The notes beneath the pieces are model-generated. The model did not search any database and was not told the origin of the DNA. It worked only from the letters and a program-made list of their open reading frames with translations. A stretch of DNA of 64,000 bases, taken from Komagataeibacter sucrofermentans DSM 15973 (GTDB lineage Bacteria; Pseudomonadota; Alphaproteobacteria; Acetobacterales; Acetobacteraceae). The translations under genes were made by a program, and so were the position numbers. The DNA is taken from contig NZ_CP137157.1 of assembly GCF_040581405.1 (NCBI RefSeq), forward strand, positions 1,182,001 through 1,246,000, given 5' to 3'. Of the stretch, positions 27,927 to 36,896 are shown one piece after another. Position 1 is the stretch's first letter. Every line of letters begins with the position of its first letter.

Positions 27927-28988
27927 GTGTCAAAATTCGACGAACGCCTGGACCGGATCGTTGGCCGGTGCGAGGAATTGCAGGCCCTGCTGGCGCAAGG
28001 CCTGTCGGGCAGCGACTTCGCGCAGGCCTCGCGCGAGTATGCCGAGCTTGAGCCGATTGTCACGCGCGTGAATGCGCTGCGCGGGGCGGAAGAAGCCGAG
28101 CGCGACGCCAGCCAGATGCTCGCTGACCCTGAAATGCGCGAACTCGCCCAGGCCGAACTCGAGGAACTGCGCGCGCAGATCCCGACCCTGCGCCACGACA
28201 TCCGCCTGGCCATGCTGCCGCGTGACGAGGCGGATGAGCGCAGCGCCATCCTTGAAATCCGCCCTGCCGCGGGCGGCGACGAGGCCGGGCTGTTTGCCGC
28301 CGAACTGTTTGGCGCCTACCAGCGCTATGCCGACCAGCGCGGCTGGCGTTTCGAGATTCTGGAATATGACCAGTCCGAACTCGGTGGCCTGCGCGAGGGA
28401 ATCGCCAGCATTACCGGGCGCGGCGTGTTCGCCCGGCTGAAATATGAATCCGGCGTGCACCGCGTGCAGCGCGTGCCCGCAACCGAGAGCCAGGGCCGTA
28501 TCCATACCTCTACCGTGACCGTGGCCGTGCTGCCCGAGGCGGAAGAGGTGGATGTCGAGGTCAATGATGGCGACCTGCGCATTGATGTCTACCGCGCATC
28601 CGGGGCCGGGGGGCAGCACGTCAACAAGACCGAAAGTGCCGTGCGCATTACCCATCTGCCCACCAATATCGTGGTGGCGATGCAGGAAGAGAAAAGCCAG
28701 CACAAGAACCGCGCCAAGGCCATGAAGATCCTGCGCGCGCGCCTGTATGAGCGCAACCGCGCCGCGGCCCACGAAAGCCGTGCGGCCGACCGCCGCGCCC
28801 AGGTGGGCACGGGCGACCGCTCCGAGCGCATCCGCACCTACAACTTTCCGCAAGGCCGCGTGACCGATCACCGCATCGGTCTTACGCTTTACAAGATCGA
28901 CCGCGTGATGGCAGGTGAACTCGACGAATTTGTCGATGCCCTGACGCAGGAAGAACAGGCCGCCCTGCTTGCGGCGGATGAGGGCTGA
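27927..28988 (+). CDS. prfA: Peptide chain release factor 1
   Basis: Recognises UAA and UAG and releases the nascent peptide. The 353-aa protein carries the catalytic GGQ in [16 protein letters not shown] and the RF1-type tripeptide anticodon PAT in [10 protein letters not shown], which separates it from RF2 (SPF). Starts at a GTG two bases after the hisS stop. In many bacteria prfA is followed directly by prmC; here an antisense gene lies between them. Confidence 0.97.
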   Translation: MSKFDERLDRIVGRCEELQALLAQGLSGSDFAQASREYAELEPIVTRVNALRGAEEAERDASQMLADPEMRELAQAELEELRAQIPTLRHDIRLAMLPRDEADERSAILEIRPAAGGDEAGLFAAELFGAYQRYADQRGWRFEILEYDQSELGGLREGIASITGRGVFARLKYESGVHRVQRVPATESQGRIHTSTVTVAVLPEAEEVDVEVNDGDLRIDVYRASGAGGQHVNKTESAVRITHLPTNIVVAMQEEKSQHKNRAKAMKILRARLYERNRAAAHESRAADRRAQVGTGDRSERIRTYNFPQGRVTDHRIGLTLYKIDRVMAGELDEFVDALTQEEQAALLAADEG

Positions 28989-29000
28989 GGAAATACCCGT

Positions 29001-29465
29001 TCAGGATGTGGGGGCGGCACACAGACTGCTATGACCACGGTGGCGCTCGACGCTTTCGGGCTCATTGTCATCGACAAGGTAGAACTCGGTGAAATTGCGT
29101 GAGGCGATGGCCTCGAGATGGTGGCCATCGGGATGATACAGCACGCCTTCGCCGCTGACCTGATGGATCTCGACCTTGCCACCGGGACGGCGGATGTAAA
29201 TTTCCCCACACAGGGCGTAGCTGTGGTTGAGGCGCCCGATCGCGGTATCGACATGGATCGTCTGGCTGGTATGGTCCGCATCAAGGCGAAAAGTGCCGAC
29301 AAGCTGCTCATCGACATAGAACCGCTCGGCTTCCGAAATCTCTCCCTCGCCATAATCGTCCCGCACGTCGAACGATCCGGCAAGGGCAGGGGACGCGCCA
29401 GCGCACAGCATGGCGGTCAGGAGCAGGCGCGCAAGGCGCGATGAAAGAAGGGCAGGCAGATACAT
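29001..29465 (-). CDS. Secreted hypothetical protein (154 aa)
   Basis: An exported protein of unknown family. The N-terminal signal peptide, LLTAMLCAGASPALAGS, is cleaved near ALAG. The mature part is beta-strand rich (EEFYVDEQLVGTFRLDADHT-like and TAIGRLNHSYALCGEIYIRR), with a histidine-rich central LYHPDGHHLEAIASR. It lies antisense between prfA and prmC and its start is 30 bases from the divergent prmC start. An apparently periplasmic product of unknown role, likely restricted to related acetic acid bacteria. Confidence 0.75.
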   Translation of the reverse strand: MYLPALLSSRLARLLLTAMLCAGASPALAGSFDVRDDYGEGEISEAERFYVDEQLVGTFRLDADHTSQTIHVDTAIGRLNHSYALCGEIYIRRPGGKVEIHQVSGEGVLYHPDGHHLEAIASRNFTEFYLVDDNEPESVERHRGHSSLCAAPTS

Positions 29466-29495
29466 AATGCCCCAGTATGACGGAAAGCAGCGGCG

Positions 29496-30359
29496 ATGAA
29501 AGATGCCATGACACCAGCGCCCCTAAATTTGCGCCAGTTGTTGCGTAATGCGACGCAACAACTGCATGCAGTCGGCATTGAGGCCCCCCAGCGCGAGGCC
29601 CGCCTGCTCATGGCCCATGCGGCCCGGACCGACCTTGCCGGGCTGCTGCGCATCGATACGCTGAGCGAGGCGGCCCAGGCCCGGTTTGCCGAAATGCTGG
29701 CCCGTCGCCTGCGTTATGAGCCCATGGCCTATATTACCGGGCAGGCCGGGTTCTGGTCGCTTGACCTGGCGGTGTCACCGGCAACCCTCATTCCCCGTGC
29801 CGATACCGAAACCCTTGTTGAGGCCGTGCTCGACCATCTGCCTGATCGTAATATTCCGCTGCGCGTGCTCGATATTGGCACCGGCACGGGTTGCCTGCTT
29901 CTGGCCATTCTGGCGGAATACCCGCGCGCCTTTGGTATTGGCACGGATCTCAACCCGCAGGCCGCAGCACTTGCCAGCTTTAATGCCACGCATAACGGGT
30001 TGGCCGCGCGCAGCACTATGCTGTGCTGCAACTGGGCCGATGGGGTTGAGGGGCCGTTTGACCTCGTGCTGAGCAACCCGCCCTATATTCCGCATGCTGA
30101 TCTGGCCACCCTCATGCCCGACGTGGTGGCCCATGAACCCGCGCGCGCGCTTGATGGCGGGCCGGACGGGCTGATCGCCTATCGCGCCCTGGCCCGCGTC
30201 ATGCCGGACCTTCTGGCCCCTGGTGGCCTGGGCGTGCTGGAACTGGGTATTGGCCAGAACCACAGCGTGCCCGCACTCATGCGCGCGGCGGGGCTGGATA
30301 TTGTGGAAATACGCCCCGATCTTGGCGGAATAGGGCGGGCGCTGGTGGTGAAAAAATAA
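29496..30359 (+). CDS. prmC: Release factor glutamine methyltransferase
   Basis: Methylates the glutamine of the GGQ motif of release factors 1 and 2. The 287-aa protein has the N-terminal helical domain (APQREARLLMAHAARTDLAG), the SAM motif VLDIGTGTGCLLLAIL, and the substrate-glutamine motif LVLSNPPYIPHADL. It is separated from its substrate gene prfA by the antisense secreted ORF, so it needs its own promoter. Confidence 0.95.
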   Translation: MKDAMTPAPLNLRQLLRNATQQLHAVGIEAPQREARLLMAHAARTDLAGLLRIDTLSEAAQARFAEMLARRLRYEPMAYITGQAGFWSLDLAVSPATLIPRADTETLVEAVLDHLPDRNIPLRVLDIGTGTGCLLLAILAEYPRAFGIGTDLNPQAAALASFNATHNGLAARSTMLCCNWADGVEGPFDLVLSNPPYIPHADLATLMPDVVAHEPARALDGGPDGLIAYRALARVMPDLLAPGGLGVLELGIGQNHSVPALMRAAGLDIVEIRPDLGGIGRALVVKK

Positions 30360-30627
30360 TTTGGCAGAAAGAAAGGCGCAGGTTATATTGCCAAGACGCA
30401 GGGAAAACGAAAAGCGGGTTGATTGCTGTTTCATTCCCCGCGGGCGATCCCGATTGCAAAACATAAATACAGGCGACCCGAACCCTCAATAGGTTCCGCC
30501 ACGCGCAGGGATCCGTGTCCGGTGTCGTACCGGACAACCAACATGGCAACAGACGGGACGGGCAGAGACCGCCCCACGGTCCAGGGCAGCGCCAGCGACC
30601 GGCAACAGGAAAGTGCTGCGACAGCTT

Positions 30628-31188
30628 ATGAACATGAAACGCATGCGGGGCCGTCACCATCGTTCGGGCGGCAGCAGTGGTGGAACCGTACGCCATAACA
30701 ATGGCCAGATCCCGTTGAACCGCAACCATGTATTTGACAGCAATGGCCCGGACCTGCGCGTGCGGGGCACGGCACAGCAGCTGTTTGAGAAATACCTGCA
30801 GCTTGGCCGCGACGCCAGCAGCAGCGGCGACCGCGTCATGGCGGAAGCCTATTTTCAGCATGCCGAACATTATTTCCGCATTCTCAACGCCATGACGCAG
30901 GCTGCCCAGCAGAGCCAGCAGGAGCGCCAGGAGCGCATGTCCAACCGGCAGCCGCGCCCCGTCGAGAACCGTCAGCCCAGCGAGAGCGCTGGCGATGAAC
31001 CCGCCGAGCCCGCAGCCGAGCAGCCCGCCGTGATCGAGCCTGCGGAAACAGCGCCCCAGCCCACGATCGACGCCGCCCCGGAAGCTGCACCGGCCCCTGC
31101 GCCACGCGCCCCCCGCGCGCCGCGCCGCAGCAGCCGCGCCAAGCCCGCCACGGGCAAGAAGGAAGAACTGGAATCTACCCCGTCCTGA
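30628..31188 (+). CDS. DUF4167 domain protein
   Basis: A 186-aa protein whose first 90 residues match DUF4167: RMRGRHHRSGGSSGGTVRHN, then SNGPDLRVRGTAQQLFEKYL and RVMAEAYFQHAEHYFRIL. The rest is low-complexity, Glu/Pro/Ala-rich, ending in a basic tail (RAPRRSSRAKPATGKKE). The basic N-terminus suggests RNA or nucleic-acid binding; no function is established. Start options are GTG 30613, ATG 30628 and ATG 30634. In alphaproteobacteria the gene often follows prmC, as here. Confidence 0.88.
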   Translation: MNMKRMRGRHHRSGGSSGGTVRHNNGQIPLNRNHVFDSNGPDLRVRGTAQQLFEKYLQLGRDASSSGDRVMAEAYFQHAEHYFRILNAMTQAAQQSQQERQERMSNRQPRPVENRQPSESAGDEPAEPAAEQPAVIEPAETAPQPTIDAAPEAAPAPAPRAPRAPRRSSRAKPATGKKEELESTPS

Positions 31189-31199
31189 TAAACGGGCCG

Positions 31200-31229
31200 A
31201 CCCCCGCCAGCCCTGCTGCGGGGGTTATT
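31200..31229. terminator. Bidirectional intrinsic terminator
   Basis: A hairpin with 7-bp GC arms (CCCCCGC at 31201-31207 and its complement at 31218-31224) is followed by TTATTT. It sits between the convergent DUF4167 gene and the small winged-helix gene. Confidence 0.7.
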
Positions 31230-31233
31230 TCAT

Positions 31234-31461
31234 TCAGGGGGCTGGCTTGACCAGCCGCCAGACCTTGCGCTTGCGGCCATCGCTGGCCCCCGGCGCGTCT
31301 TCCACCGTGACCAGCCCCTGATTGCGCAGCGCCTGCAGGGCCAGGCGGGCATGATAGGTGCCAAGTTCGGGAAACAGGTCGCCAATTTCCTTGACGGAAC
31401 GCGCCTGACCATCCGACAGGATCTTCAGTACGATCTGCCGCTTGCTGTCATGATTTGTCAT
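31234..31461 (-). CDS. Small winged-helix DNA-binding protein
   Basis: A 75-aa protein that is almost entirely a winged helix-turn-helix: IVLKILSDGQARSVKEIGDL, then ARLALQALRNQGLVTVED, ending in a basic wing (DGRKRKVWRLV). It resembles single-domain MarR/BlaI-like regulators, but no specific family was recognised. The start at 31461 is preferred over 31491 because the first ten residues of the longer form look unstructured. It lies just downstream of bioA on the same strand, so a regulatory link to biotin genes is possible but unproven. Confidence 0.7.
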   Translation of the reverse strand: MTNHDSKRQIVLKILSDGQARSVKEIGDLFPELGTYHARLALQALRNQGLVTVEDAPGASDGRKRKVWRLVKPAP

Positions 31462-31522
31462 GCGCCAGGATCTATGCTGAAAAAAAGTCATATGCTTCCA
31501 TACCAGATCAGTCCGTGATGGC

Positions 31523-32800
31523 CTAGCGCTGATCCGGCAGCAGGCCCCCCAGAACCGTGTGAATTGCAGCGCAAAGGCGGCTGAGCTCGGCTGGCGTGAT
31601 GGTGAAAGCAGGCGTCAGGTAAACGATATTACGGAAGGGCCGCACCCATACCCCCTGCGCGATCAGGGCGGTCTTGAGCGCATTCATGTCACGTATGCGG
31701 TCAAGTTCCACCACGCCAATCGCCCCCATGACGCGCACGTCAACGACATGGGGCAGGTCGCGGCAGGGTTCGAGTTCAGCGCGCATCTGCGCTTCAATAC
31801 GGGTTACCTGCTGCAGGCGGGGTTCGGTTTCAAACAGGTCGAGTGAGGCATTGGCGCAGGCGCAGGCCATGGCGTTAGCCATGAAGGTCGGCCCATGCAT
31901 GAGCGCATGCAGCGGATCATCGGACAGGAAAGCCTCGAACACATGCCTGCGCGCCACTGTAGCCGCCAGCGCCATCGTGCCCCCGGTCAATGCCTTTGAA
32001 AGGGTAATGATGTCAGGCACGATCCCGGCCTGCTCGCAGGCGAACATCGTGCCGGTGCGCCCGAAACCGGTAAAGATTTCATCAAGAATCAGCAGCACGC
32101 CATGGCGGTCGGCCAGAGTGCGCAGGGTGCGCAGCACCTGCGGCGTATGGAACAGCATGCCACCTGCGCCCTGCACCAGCGGTTCGGTGATGATGGCGGC
32201 AATACTGCCAGCGTGTTGCGCCAGCAGGGCATCAAGTGCTGCGGTCGTGGCAGCATCGACCGGCAGATCGGCGATGAAATGCTTGGGCAGCGCGCCGTTA
32301 TAGAGGCTATGCATCCCTTCCTCCGGGTCGCACACGGCCATGGTGGCGATCGTATCGCCATGATAACCGCCGCGGAAGGCCAGCAGCTTTGTCCGCCCGC
32401 TCTGGCCCTGGTTGAGCCAGTACTGGATGGCCATCTTCATCGCCACCTCGACCGCGACCGAGCCGGAATCCGTAAAGAACACCCGCTCCAGATCGCCGGG
32501 CAGCAGGCCAGCAAGGCGGCTTGCCAGCGTCAGGGCCGGTTCATTGACCAGGCCGCCAAACATGACATGCGGCATGCACTCAAGCTGCGCCGCTACCGCA
32601 GCGCGGATATGGGGGTGGTTGTAGCCATGGCAGGCGGTCCACCACGAGGCGATGCCATCAAGCAGTTCCGTGCCATCGGCCAGCGTGATGGTGCAGCCCT
32701 GCGTGCGCGTGGCGGGGAGCGGGGGCAGGGCGGTCTGCATTTGCGCGTAGGGCAGCCAGACATGCTGCATGCCTCGCTCCAGCCATTGAGGTCCACACAT
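31523..32800 (-). CDS. bioA: Adenosylmethionine-8-amino-7-oxononanoate aminotransferase
   Basis: PLP enzyme that converts KAPA to DAPA using SAM as amino donor, the third step of biotin ring assembly. The 425-aa protein starts MCGPQWLERGMQHVWLPYAQ, with the BioA-type HVWLPY. PLP motifs: ILDEIFTGFGRTG and the Schiff-base lysine in TLSKALTGGTMAL. The ATG at 32800 has GGAG 7 bases upstream. Divergent from bioF with about 70 bases between starts, so the two probably share a regulatory region. Confidence 0.95.
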   Translation of the reverse strand: MCGPQWLERGMQHVWLPYAQMQTALPPLPATRTQGCTITLADGTELLDGIASWWTACHGYNHPHIRAAVAAQLECMPHVMFGGLVNEPALTLASRLAGLLPGDLERVFFTDSGSVAVEVAMKMAIQYWLNQGQSGRTKLLAFRGGYHGDTIATMAVCDPEEGMHSLYNGALPKHFIADLPVDAATTAALDALLAQHAGSIAAIITEPLVQGAGGMLFHTPQVLRTLRTLADRHGVLLILDEIFTGFGRTGTMFACEQAGIVPDIITLSKALTGGTMALAATVARRHVFEAFLSDDPLHALMHGPTFMANAMACACANASLDLFETEPRLQQVTRIEAQMRAELEPCRDLPHVVDVRVMGAIGVVELDRIRDMNALKTALIAQGVWVRPFRNIVYLTPAFTITPAELSRLCAAIHTVLGGLLPDQR

Positions 32801-32870
32801 GCGCTGTCTCCGTGATATTGCATTGGCGGGATTGACCGGGGCGGCAGGCTCCGGCAGGAGAATGCGCTTC

Positions 32871-34055
32871 ATGGCCTGTTTTGATACCCTTTTCCAGACT
32901 GCGCTCGACCACATGGCGCAGCGCCATATCCGCCGCGTGCTGCGCCCCGTGCGTCACAGCGGGCCGGTAACCGTTATCCGTGACGGACGCGAACTGGTCA
33001 ATTTCTCATCCAATGATTATCTCGGCCTGTCACATCACCCGACTCTTGCCGCCCGCGCGGCGCAGTGGGTGCATGAGGATGGAACAGGCGCTGGCGCCTC
33101 GCGGCTGGTGACCGGCACCAGTGACAGGCATATGGCGGTGGAAGCACGCCTTGCTGCCTTCAAGGGCGCCGAGGCGGCGCTGCTGCTGGCCAGCGGGTGG
33201 CAGGCCAATGCCTCGGTGCTGGCGGCCATATTGCGGCTGGCGGCCGAGCAGGGCACCCCCCCGCTGGTGTTTGCCGACAGGCTGAACCATGCCAGCCTGC
33301 ATCAGGGCTGCATGGCGGCAGGCGTGCGGCAGATCCGCTTTCGGCACAACGACCTCGATCATCTGGAAAGCCTGCTGATCCGCCATGCCGATGATCCGGG
33401 CCTGCGGATCATCGTGACGGAAAGCGTGTTCAGCATGGATGGCGACCGCACCGACATCGCCCGCCTCAGCGCGCTGGCGCGGCAGCACGGGGCCTTCACC
33501 TACGTGGATGAAGCCCATGCCACCGGCGTGCTTGGCCCGCAGGGGCGCGGCCTGTGTGCGGGGCATGAGATCGATCTGGTCATGGGCACGTTCAGCAAGG
33601 CGCTGGGCGGGTTTGGCGCGTTCGTAACCGGCTCGCGCGCATTGTGCGACTGGCTGGTCAATGCCTGTTCGGGCTTTGTGTTCACCACCGCGCCACCGCC
33701 CGCCATGCTCGGCGCGATGGATGCCGCCCTTGAATACGTGCCCCATCTGGATGAAGAGCGTGACCGCCTGGCCCGGAACGCTGCTCATATCCGTGATGTT
33801 GTGCGTAGCTGCGGCCTGTCGCCCGACCCATCAACCACGCAGATCGTGCCGATCATGCTTGGCGATGCCGCGCGCGCCCTGCGCTTTGCCGCGAGCCTTG
33901 AGGCGCAGGGCCTGCTTGCCGCTGCCATACGCCCGCCAACGGTGCCGCCCAATAGCAGCCGCATCCGCCTTGCGCTGAGTGCTGCCCATACCGATGGCAT
34001 GATCGATCAGCTTGCCGCGGCCATTCCGCTGGCCCTGCAACAGAGCGCAGCATGA
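32871..34055 (+). CDS. bioF: 8-amino-7-oxononanoate synthase
   Basis: PLP enzyme that condenses pimeloyl-ACP with alanine. The 394-aa protein shows the family motifs FSSNDYLGLSHHP, GTGAGASRLVTG, VDEAHATGVLGPQGRG and the PLP-lysine motif GTFSKALGGFGAFV. The ATG at 32871 has AGGAG 10 bases upstream; an ATG at 32862 is too close to it. Its stop overlaps the next gene as ATGA, so the biotin genes are translationally coupled. Confidence 0.95.
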   Translation: MACFDTLFQTALDHMAQRHIRRVLRPVRHSGPVTVIRDGRELVNFSSNDYLGLSHHPTLAARAAQWVHEDGTGAGASRLVTGTSDRHMAVEARLAAFKGAEAALLLASGWQANASVLAAILRLAAEQGTPPLVFADRLNHASLHQGCMAAGVRQIRFRHNDLDHLESLLIRHADDPGLRIIVTESVFSMDGDRTDIARLSALARQHGAFTYVDEAHATGVLGPQGRGLCAGHEIDLVMGTFSKALGGFGAFVTGSRALCDWLVNACSGFVFTTAPPPAMLGAMDAALEYVPHLDEERDRLARNAAHIRDVVRSCGLSPDPSTTQIVPIMLGDAARALRFAASLEAQGLLAAAIRPPTVPPNSSRIRLALSAAHTDGMIDQLAAAIPLALQQSAA

Positions 34056-34702
34056 ACGCCACCCTGCCGCTGGCCCTCGTGCATGGCTGGGCTTTCGATC
34101 CCACCTTCTGGGCTGCGACCCGCACGGCCCTGGGCACGGCACGGACGCGTTGCCTCGACTTTGGCTTCTTTGCCGCCCGCGCCCATATGGAATTGCCGCA
34201 AGAACCCTATATCGGAGTCGGGCATTCACTGGGCACGTTATGGCTTCTGCGCCACCATGGCCCGCTATGCCGGGGCCTGATCCTGATAAACGGATTCAGC
34301 CGGTTCGGGGCCGGGCCGGATTTTACAGCGGGGATCGGCCGGCGCATGATCGAACGCATGCGTCAGGGGCTGCTGCGTGCGCCGCAGGGATTGCTGCACA
34401 GCTTTCGTCTGCGCGCGGGCATTGATTCGCCGGTGCCTGAACCGATCGCGCGCGACCGGCTTGAAACAGGGCTCGAAGCCCTGATGGACATGGATTGCCG
34501 GACAGACCTGAACCGCACGACATGCCCGATTCATGTCATGGCGGGCACGCAGGATGCCATTGCGCCCCCCGCGCTGACCGAGGCCTGTTTTCCTTCCCGC
34601 CCGATTGAATGGGTGGATGGGGGGCACCTGCTTCCGCTCACGCATGCCACGGCCTGCGCTCATGCCATCTCCACCATGGCCAGACGGATGACACCATCAT
34701 GA
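34052..34702 (+). CDS. bioH: Alpha/beta hydrolase, probable pimeloyl-ACP methyl ester esterase
   Basis: A 216-aa alpha/beta hydrolase, shorter than E. coli BioH (about 256 aa). The triad is visible as Ser59 in GVGHSLGTLW, Asp168 in GTQDAI and His192 in GGHLLP. Between strands is a helical lid whose LETGLEALMDMDCRTDL resembles the BioH lid. It sits between bioF and bioCD with ATGA overlaps on both sides. The likely role is removing the methyl group that the downstream BioC domain adds, releasing pimeloyl-ACP. BioG or another short esterase class is an alternative name. Confidence 0.8.
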   Translation: MNATLPLALVHGWAFDPTFWAATRTALGTARTRCLDFGFFAARAHMELPQEPYIGVGHSLGTLWLLRHHGPLCRGLILINGFSRFGAGPDFTAGIGRRMIERMRQGLLRAPQGLLHSFRLRAGIDSPVPEPIARDRLETGLEALMDMDCRTDLNRTTCPIHVMAGTQDAIAPPALTEACFPSRPIEWVDGGHLLPLTHATACAHAISTMARRMTPS

Positions 34703-36093
34703 CGCGCAAGGACAGCATTGCCGCCCGTTTCGATACGGCGCAGCATTATGAGCAGGCGGCCCGCATGCAGCGCATCGCCGCCACCGAACTGGCCCGGCGC
34801 ATTGCTGCCAATGCGGCACCTCATGCCCCGCGCCGCATTCTGGAAATTGGCTGTGGCACCGGCTTTCTGACCCGTGAACTGCGCCGCCTGTTCCCTCAGG
34901 CCCATATCACCGCTACCGATATCGCCCCCGGCATGCTGCAACGCCTTGCCCAGCGCATGCCCGATGATGACCGGCTTGTGCTGCACTGCATGGATGGCGA
35001 AGCACCAGACCTGGCTGGCCCGTTTGACCTGATTTGTTCCAGCCTGGCCATGCAGTGGTTTGCCGACCGCAAGGAAGCGCTTGCCGCACTGGCCTGCCTG
35101 CTGGCGCCGGGGGGGCATATGGCGCTGGCAACCCTGTGCGCGGGCAGCTTTCGCCAATGGCGGGCTGCCTATCAGGCCGTGGGCAAGACATGTCCCATGG
35201 CCGATTATCCACCCTGCACGACGCTGCAGGCCGAGTGGCCGGGTTGTGGCGCGGGCCTGTGGCAGGATGCTGAAATTATCGATACGCCTGCTTCACCACT
35301 GGCCTTTGTGCGTGAACTCCGGGCTATTGGCGCAACTCATACGGATAGCCCCCGCACGGATGGATTGCGGCGCGTAATGGCGGCGGCAGGCGCGGGGAAT
35401 GCGCCTTTTGCCATATCGTACCACGTGGCGTACGGGCAGTTCCATCGCGCGCCGTGGCCCGGCGTGTTCGTGACCGGCACGGACACGGATGTGGGCAAGA
35501 CCGTTGCCTCCGCCGCGCTGGTGCGGGCCTGGAATGCAGCCTACTGGAAGCCACTGCAAAGCGGTACGGATGATGCGCCATCCGACAGCACGAGCCTGCG
35601 GAACCTGACCGGGCTTGATGCCACGCGGCTTTATCCGCCTGCGGCGAGTTTTGGGGCGTCCCTCTCACCCGAGGATGCGGCGCGGCAGGCCCATGTTCAC
35701 ATCGACCCGGCCTCCATCGCCCCGCCATCTCACGACCCCTCGGCAGGACCGATGGTGGTGGAAGGGGCAGGGGGCGTGTTTGTGCCGATCGCCCCCGATT
35801 ACCTGATGATCGACCTGATGGCGCGGCTGGCGCTGCCGGTGGTGCTGGTTGCACGCAGCACGCTGGGCACGATCAACCACACGCTGCTCAGCCTTGCCGC
35901 CCTGCGGGCAAGGGGGTTGCGCGTAGCAGGCGTTATCCTGAACGGTCCGCCCGAACCGGTGGGGCGCGATGCCATCATACGGCACGGGCAGGTCCGTGTT
36001 CTGGCGCAGTTCCCGCCCGTAATGCCCATGGGGGCGGAAGCGGTGGCGCAGCTCGCGGCCCTGCTGCCGCCGTGGCGTGATATCGTGCAGTGA
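34699..36093 (+). CDS. bioC-bioD: BioC-BioD fusion: malonyl-ACP O-methyltransferase / dethiobiotin synthetase
   Basis: A 464-aa two-domain protein. Residues 1 to about 253 are a BioC methyltransferase: SIAARFDTAQHYEQAARMQR, SAM motif ILEIGCGTGFLTREL, and SLAMQWFADR. Residues about 254-464 are a complete BioD: P-loop VFVTGTDTDVGKTVAS, substrate Lys in WKPLQSG, and VVEGAGGVFVPI. One polypeptide therefore catalyses the first pimelate-masking step and the later urea-ring closure. Both halves are near normal length and joined without a long linker. The ATG overlaps the upstream stop (ATGA). No bioB was seen in the window. Confidence 0.93.
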   Translation: MTRKDSIAARFDTAQHYEQAARMQRIAATELARRIAANAAPHAPRRILEIGCGTGFLTRELRRLFPQAHITATDIAPGMLQRLAQRMPDDDRLVLHCMDGEAPDLAGPFDLICSSLAMQWFADRKEALAALACLLAPGGHMALATLCAGSFRQWRAAYQAVGKTCPMADYPPCTTLQAEWPGCGAGLWQDAEIIDTPASPLAFVRELRAIGATHTDSPRTDGLRRVMAAAGAGNAPFAISYHVAYGQFHRAPWPGVFVTGTDTDVGKTVASAALVRAWNAAYWKPLQSGTDDAPSDSTSLRNLTGLDATRLYPPAASFGASLSPEDAARQAHVHIDPASIAPPSHDPSAGPMVVEGAGGVFVPIAPDYLMIDLMARLALPVVLVARSTLGTINHTLLSLAALRARGLRVAGVILNGPPEPVGRDAIIRHGQVRVLAQFPPVMPMGAEAVAQLAALLPPWRDIVQ

Positions 36094-36099
36094 TGGGAA

Positions 36100-36127
36100 C
36101 GCCGCCTTTTTTGAAAGAAAGGCGGCG
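36100..36127. terminator. Bidirectional terminator hairpin, possible dispersed-repeat copy
   Basis: A 10-bp stem (CGCCGCCTTT at 36100-36109 pairing with 36118-36127, 8-base loop) lies between the convergent ends of bioCD and lexA. Its pattern, a GC/T-run arm with a following CCGAAAACGTT, resembles the arm structure of the palindrome at 362-442. Confidence 0.6.
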
Positions 36128-36150
36128 CCCGAAAACGTTGGGGCCGCCCC

Positions 36151-36822
36151 TTAATAGCGCCGGATCAGGCCCGCCAGCGTGCCCTGTATGTACACCCGCC
36201 CCGCCGGGAAAACCCGGGTATCATACGCGCTATTGGCCGGGATCAGCGCGATTTCGCTCCCCTGATGGCGGATGCGCTTGAGGGTCACCTCATCGCCATC
36301 AATCAGCGCCACCACGATCTCACCGTCGTTTGCGTGGTTCTGTTCCCGGATGATGACCATGTCACCATCAAGAATACCGGCTTCCTCCATCGAGTTGCCC
36401 GTTACTTCCAGCGCATAATGGCTGGCCTTGCCCAGCATGTCGGCGGGCACGGTGATACGGGTGGTCTCGGGTGTTATGGCCTCGATGGGATTGCCCGCGG
36501 CGATACGCCCCACGAAGGGCACGTCCATCACGGCGGCGATCTGTTCGGGGGCAGGCAGGTCCGGCGCGGGCTGGGGCGAATCGGCAGGACGGGGCGGCGG
36601 CGGATCGATATCGGGCAGGCGCAGGATCTCGAGCGCACGGGCCCGATGATGCCTGCGGTGCAGGAACCCACGCTCCTCCAGCGCTGAAATGAGGCGATGA
36701 ATGCCAGACTTGGAGCGCAGGCCGAGTGCATCCTTCATTTCATCGAAGGAGGGGGAAAAACCCGTCCGACGCAGATGGCTATCGATAAACAGCAAAAGCT
36801 CATGTTGTTTTCTGGTGAGCAT
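36151..36822 (-). CDS. lexA: LexA repressor
   Basis: SOS repressor and self-cleaving protease, 223 aa. N-terminal winged helix: [20 protein letters not shown], with recognition region [20 protein letters not shown] Pro-rich linker follows, then the Ala-Gly cleavage site in [11 protein letters not shown]. The catalytic dyad is Ser in [10 protein letters not shown] and Lys in [10 protein letters not shown]. An SOS box lies about 75 bases upstream, consistent with autoregulation. Downstream of moeA on the same strand. Confidence 0.96.
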   Translation of the reverse strand: MLTRKQHELLLFIDSHLRRTGFSPSFDEMKDALGLRSKSGIHRLISALEERGFLHRRHHRARALEILRLPDIDPPPPRPADSPQPAPDLPAPEQIAAVMDVPFVGRIAAGNPIEAITPETTRITVPADMLGKASHYALEVTGNSMEEAGILDGDMVIIREQNHANDGEIVVALIDGDEVTLKRIRHQGSEIALIPANSAYDTRVFPAGRVYIQGTLAGLIRRY

Positions 36823-36896
36823 GCCACATGTCCTTTTGCCGTGAGCAGCGCCGCCGAGAGGGGAACGCCATGGAACAAATCAAAAACCTGTTCCGT

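Noticed and set aside
32801-32870. BioR operator in the bioA-bioF gap
   Set aside because: No TTATCTATAA-like palindrome was found in the divergent region.
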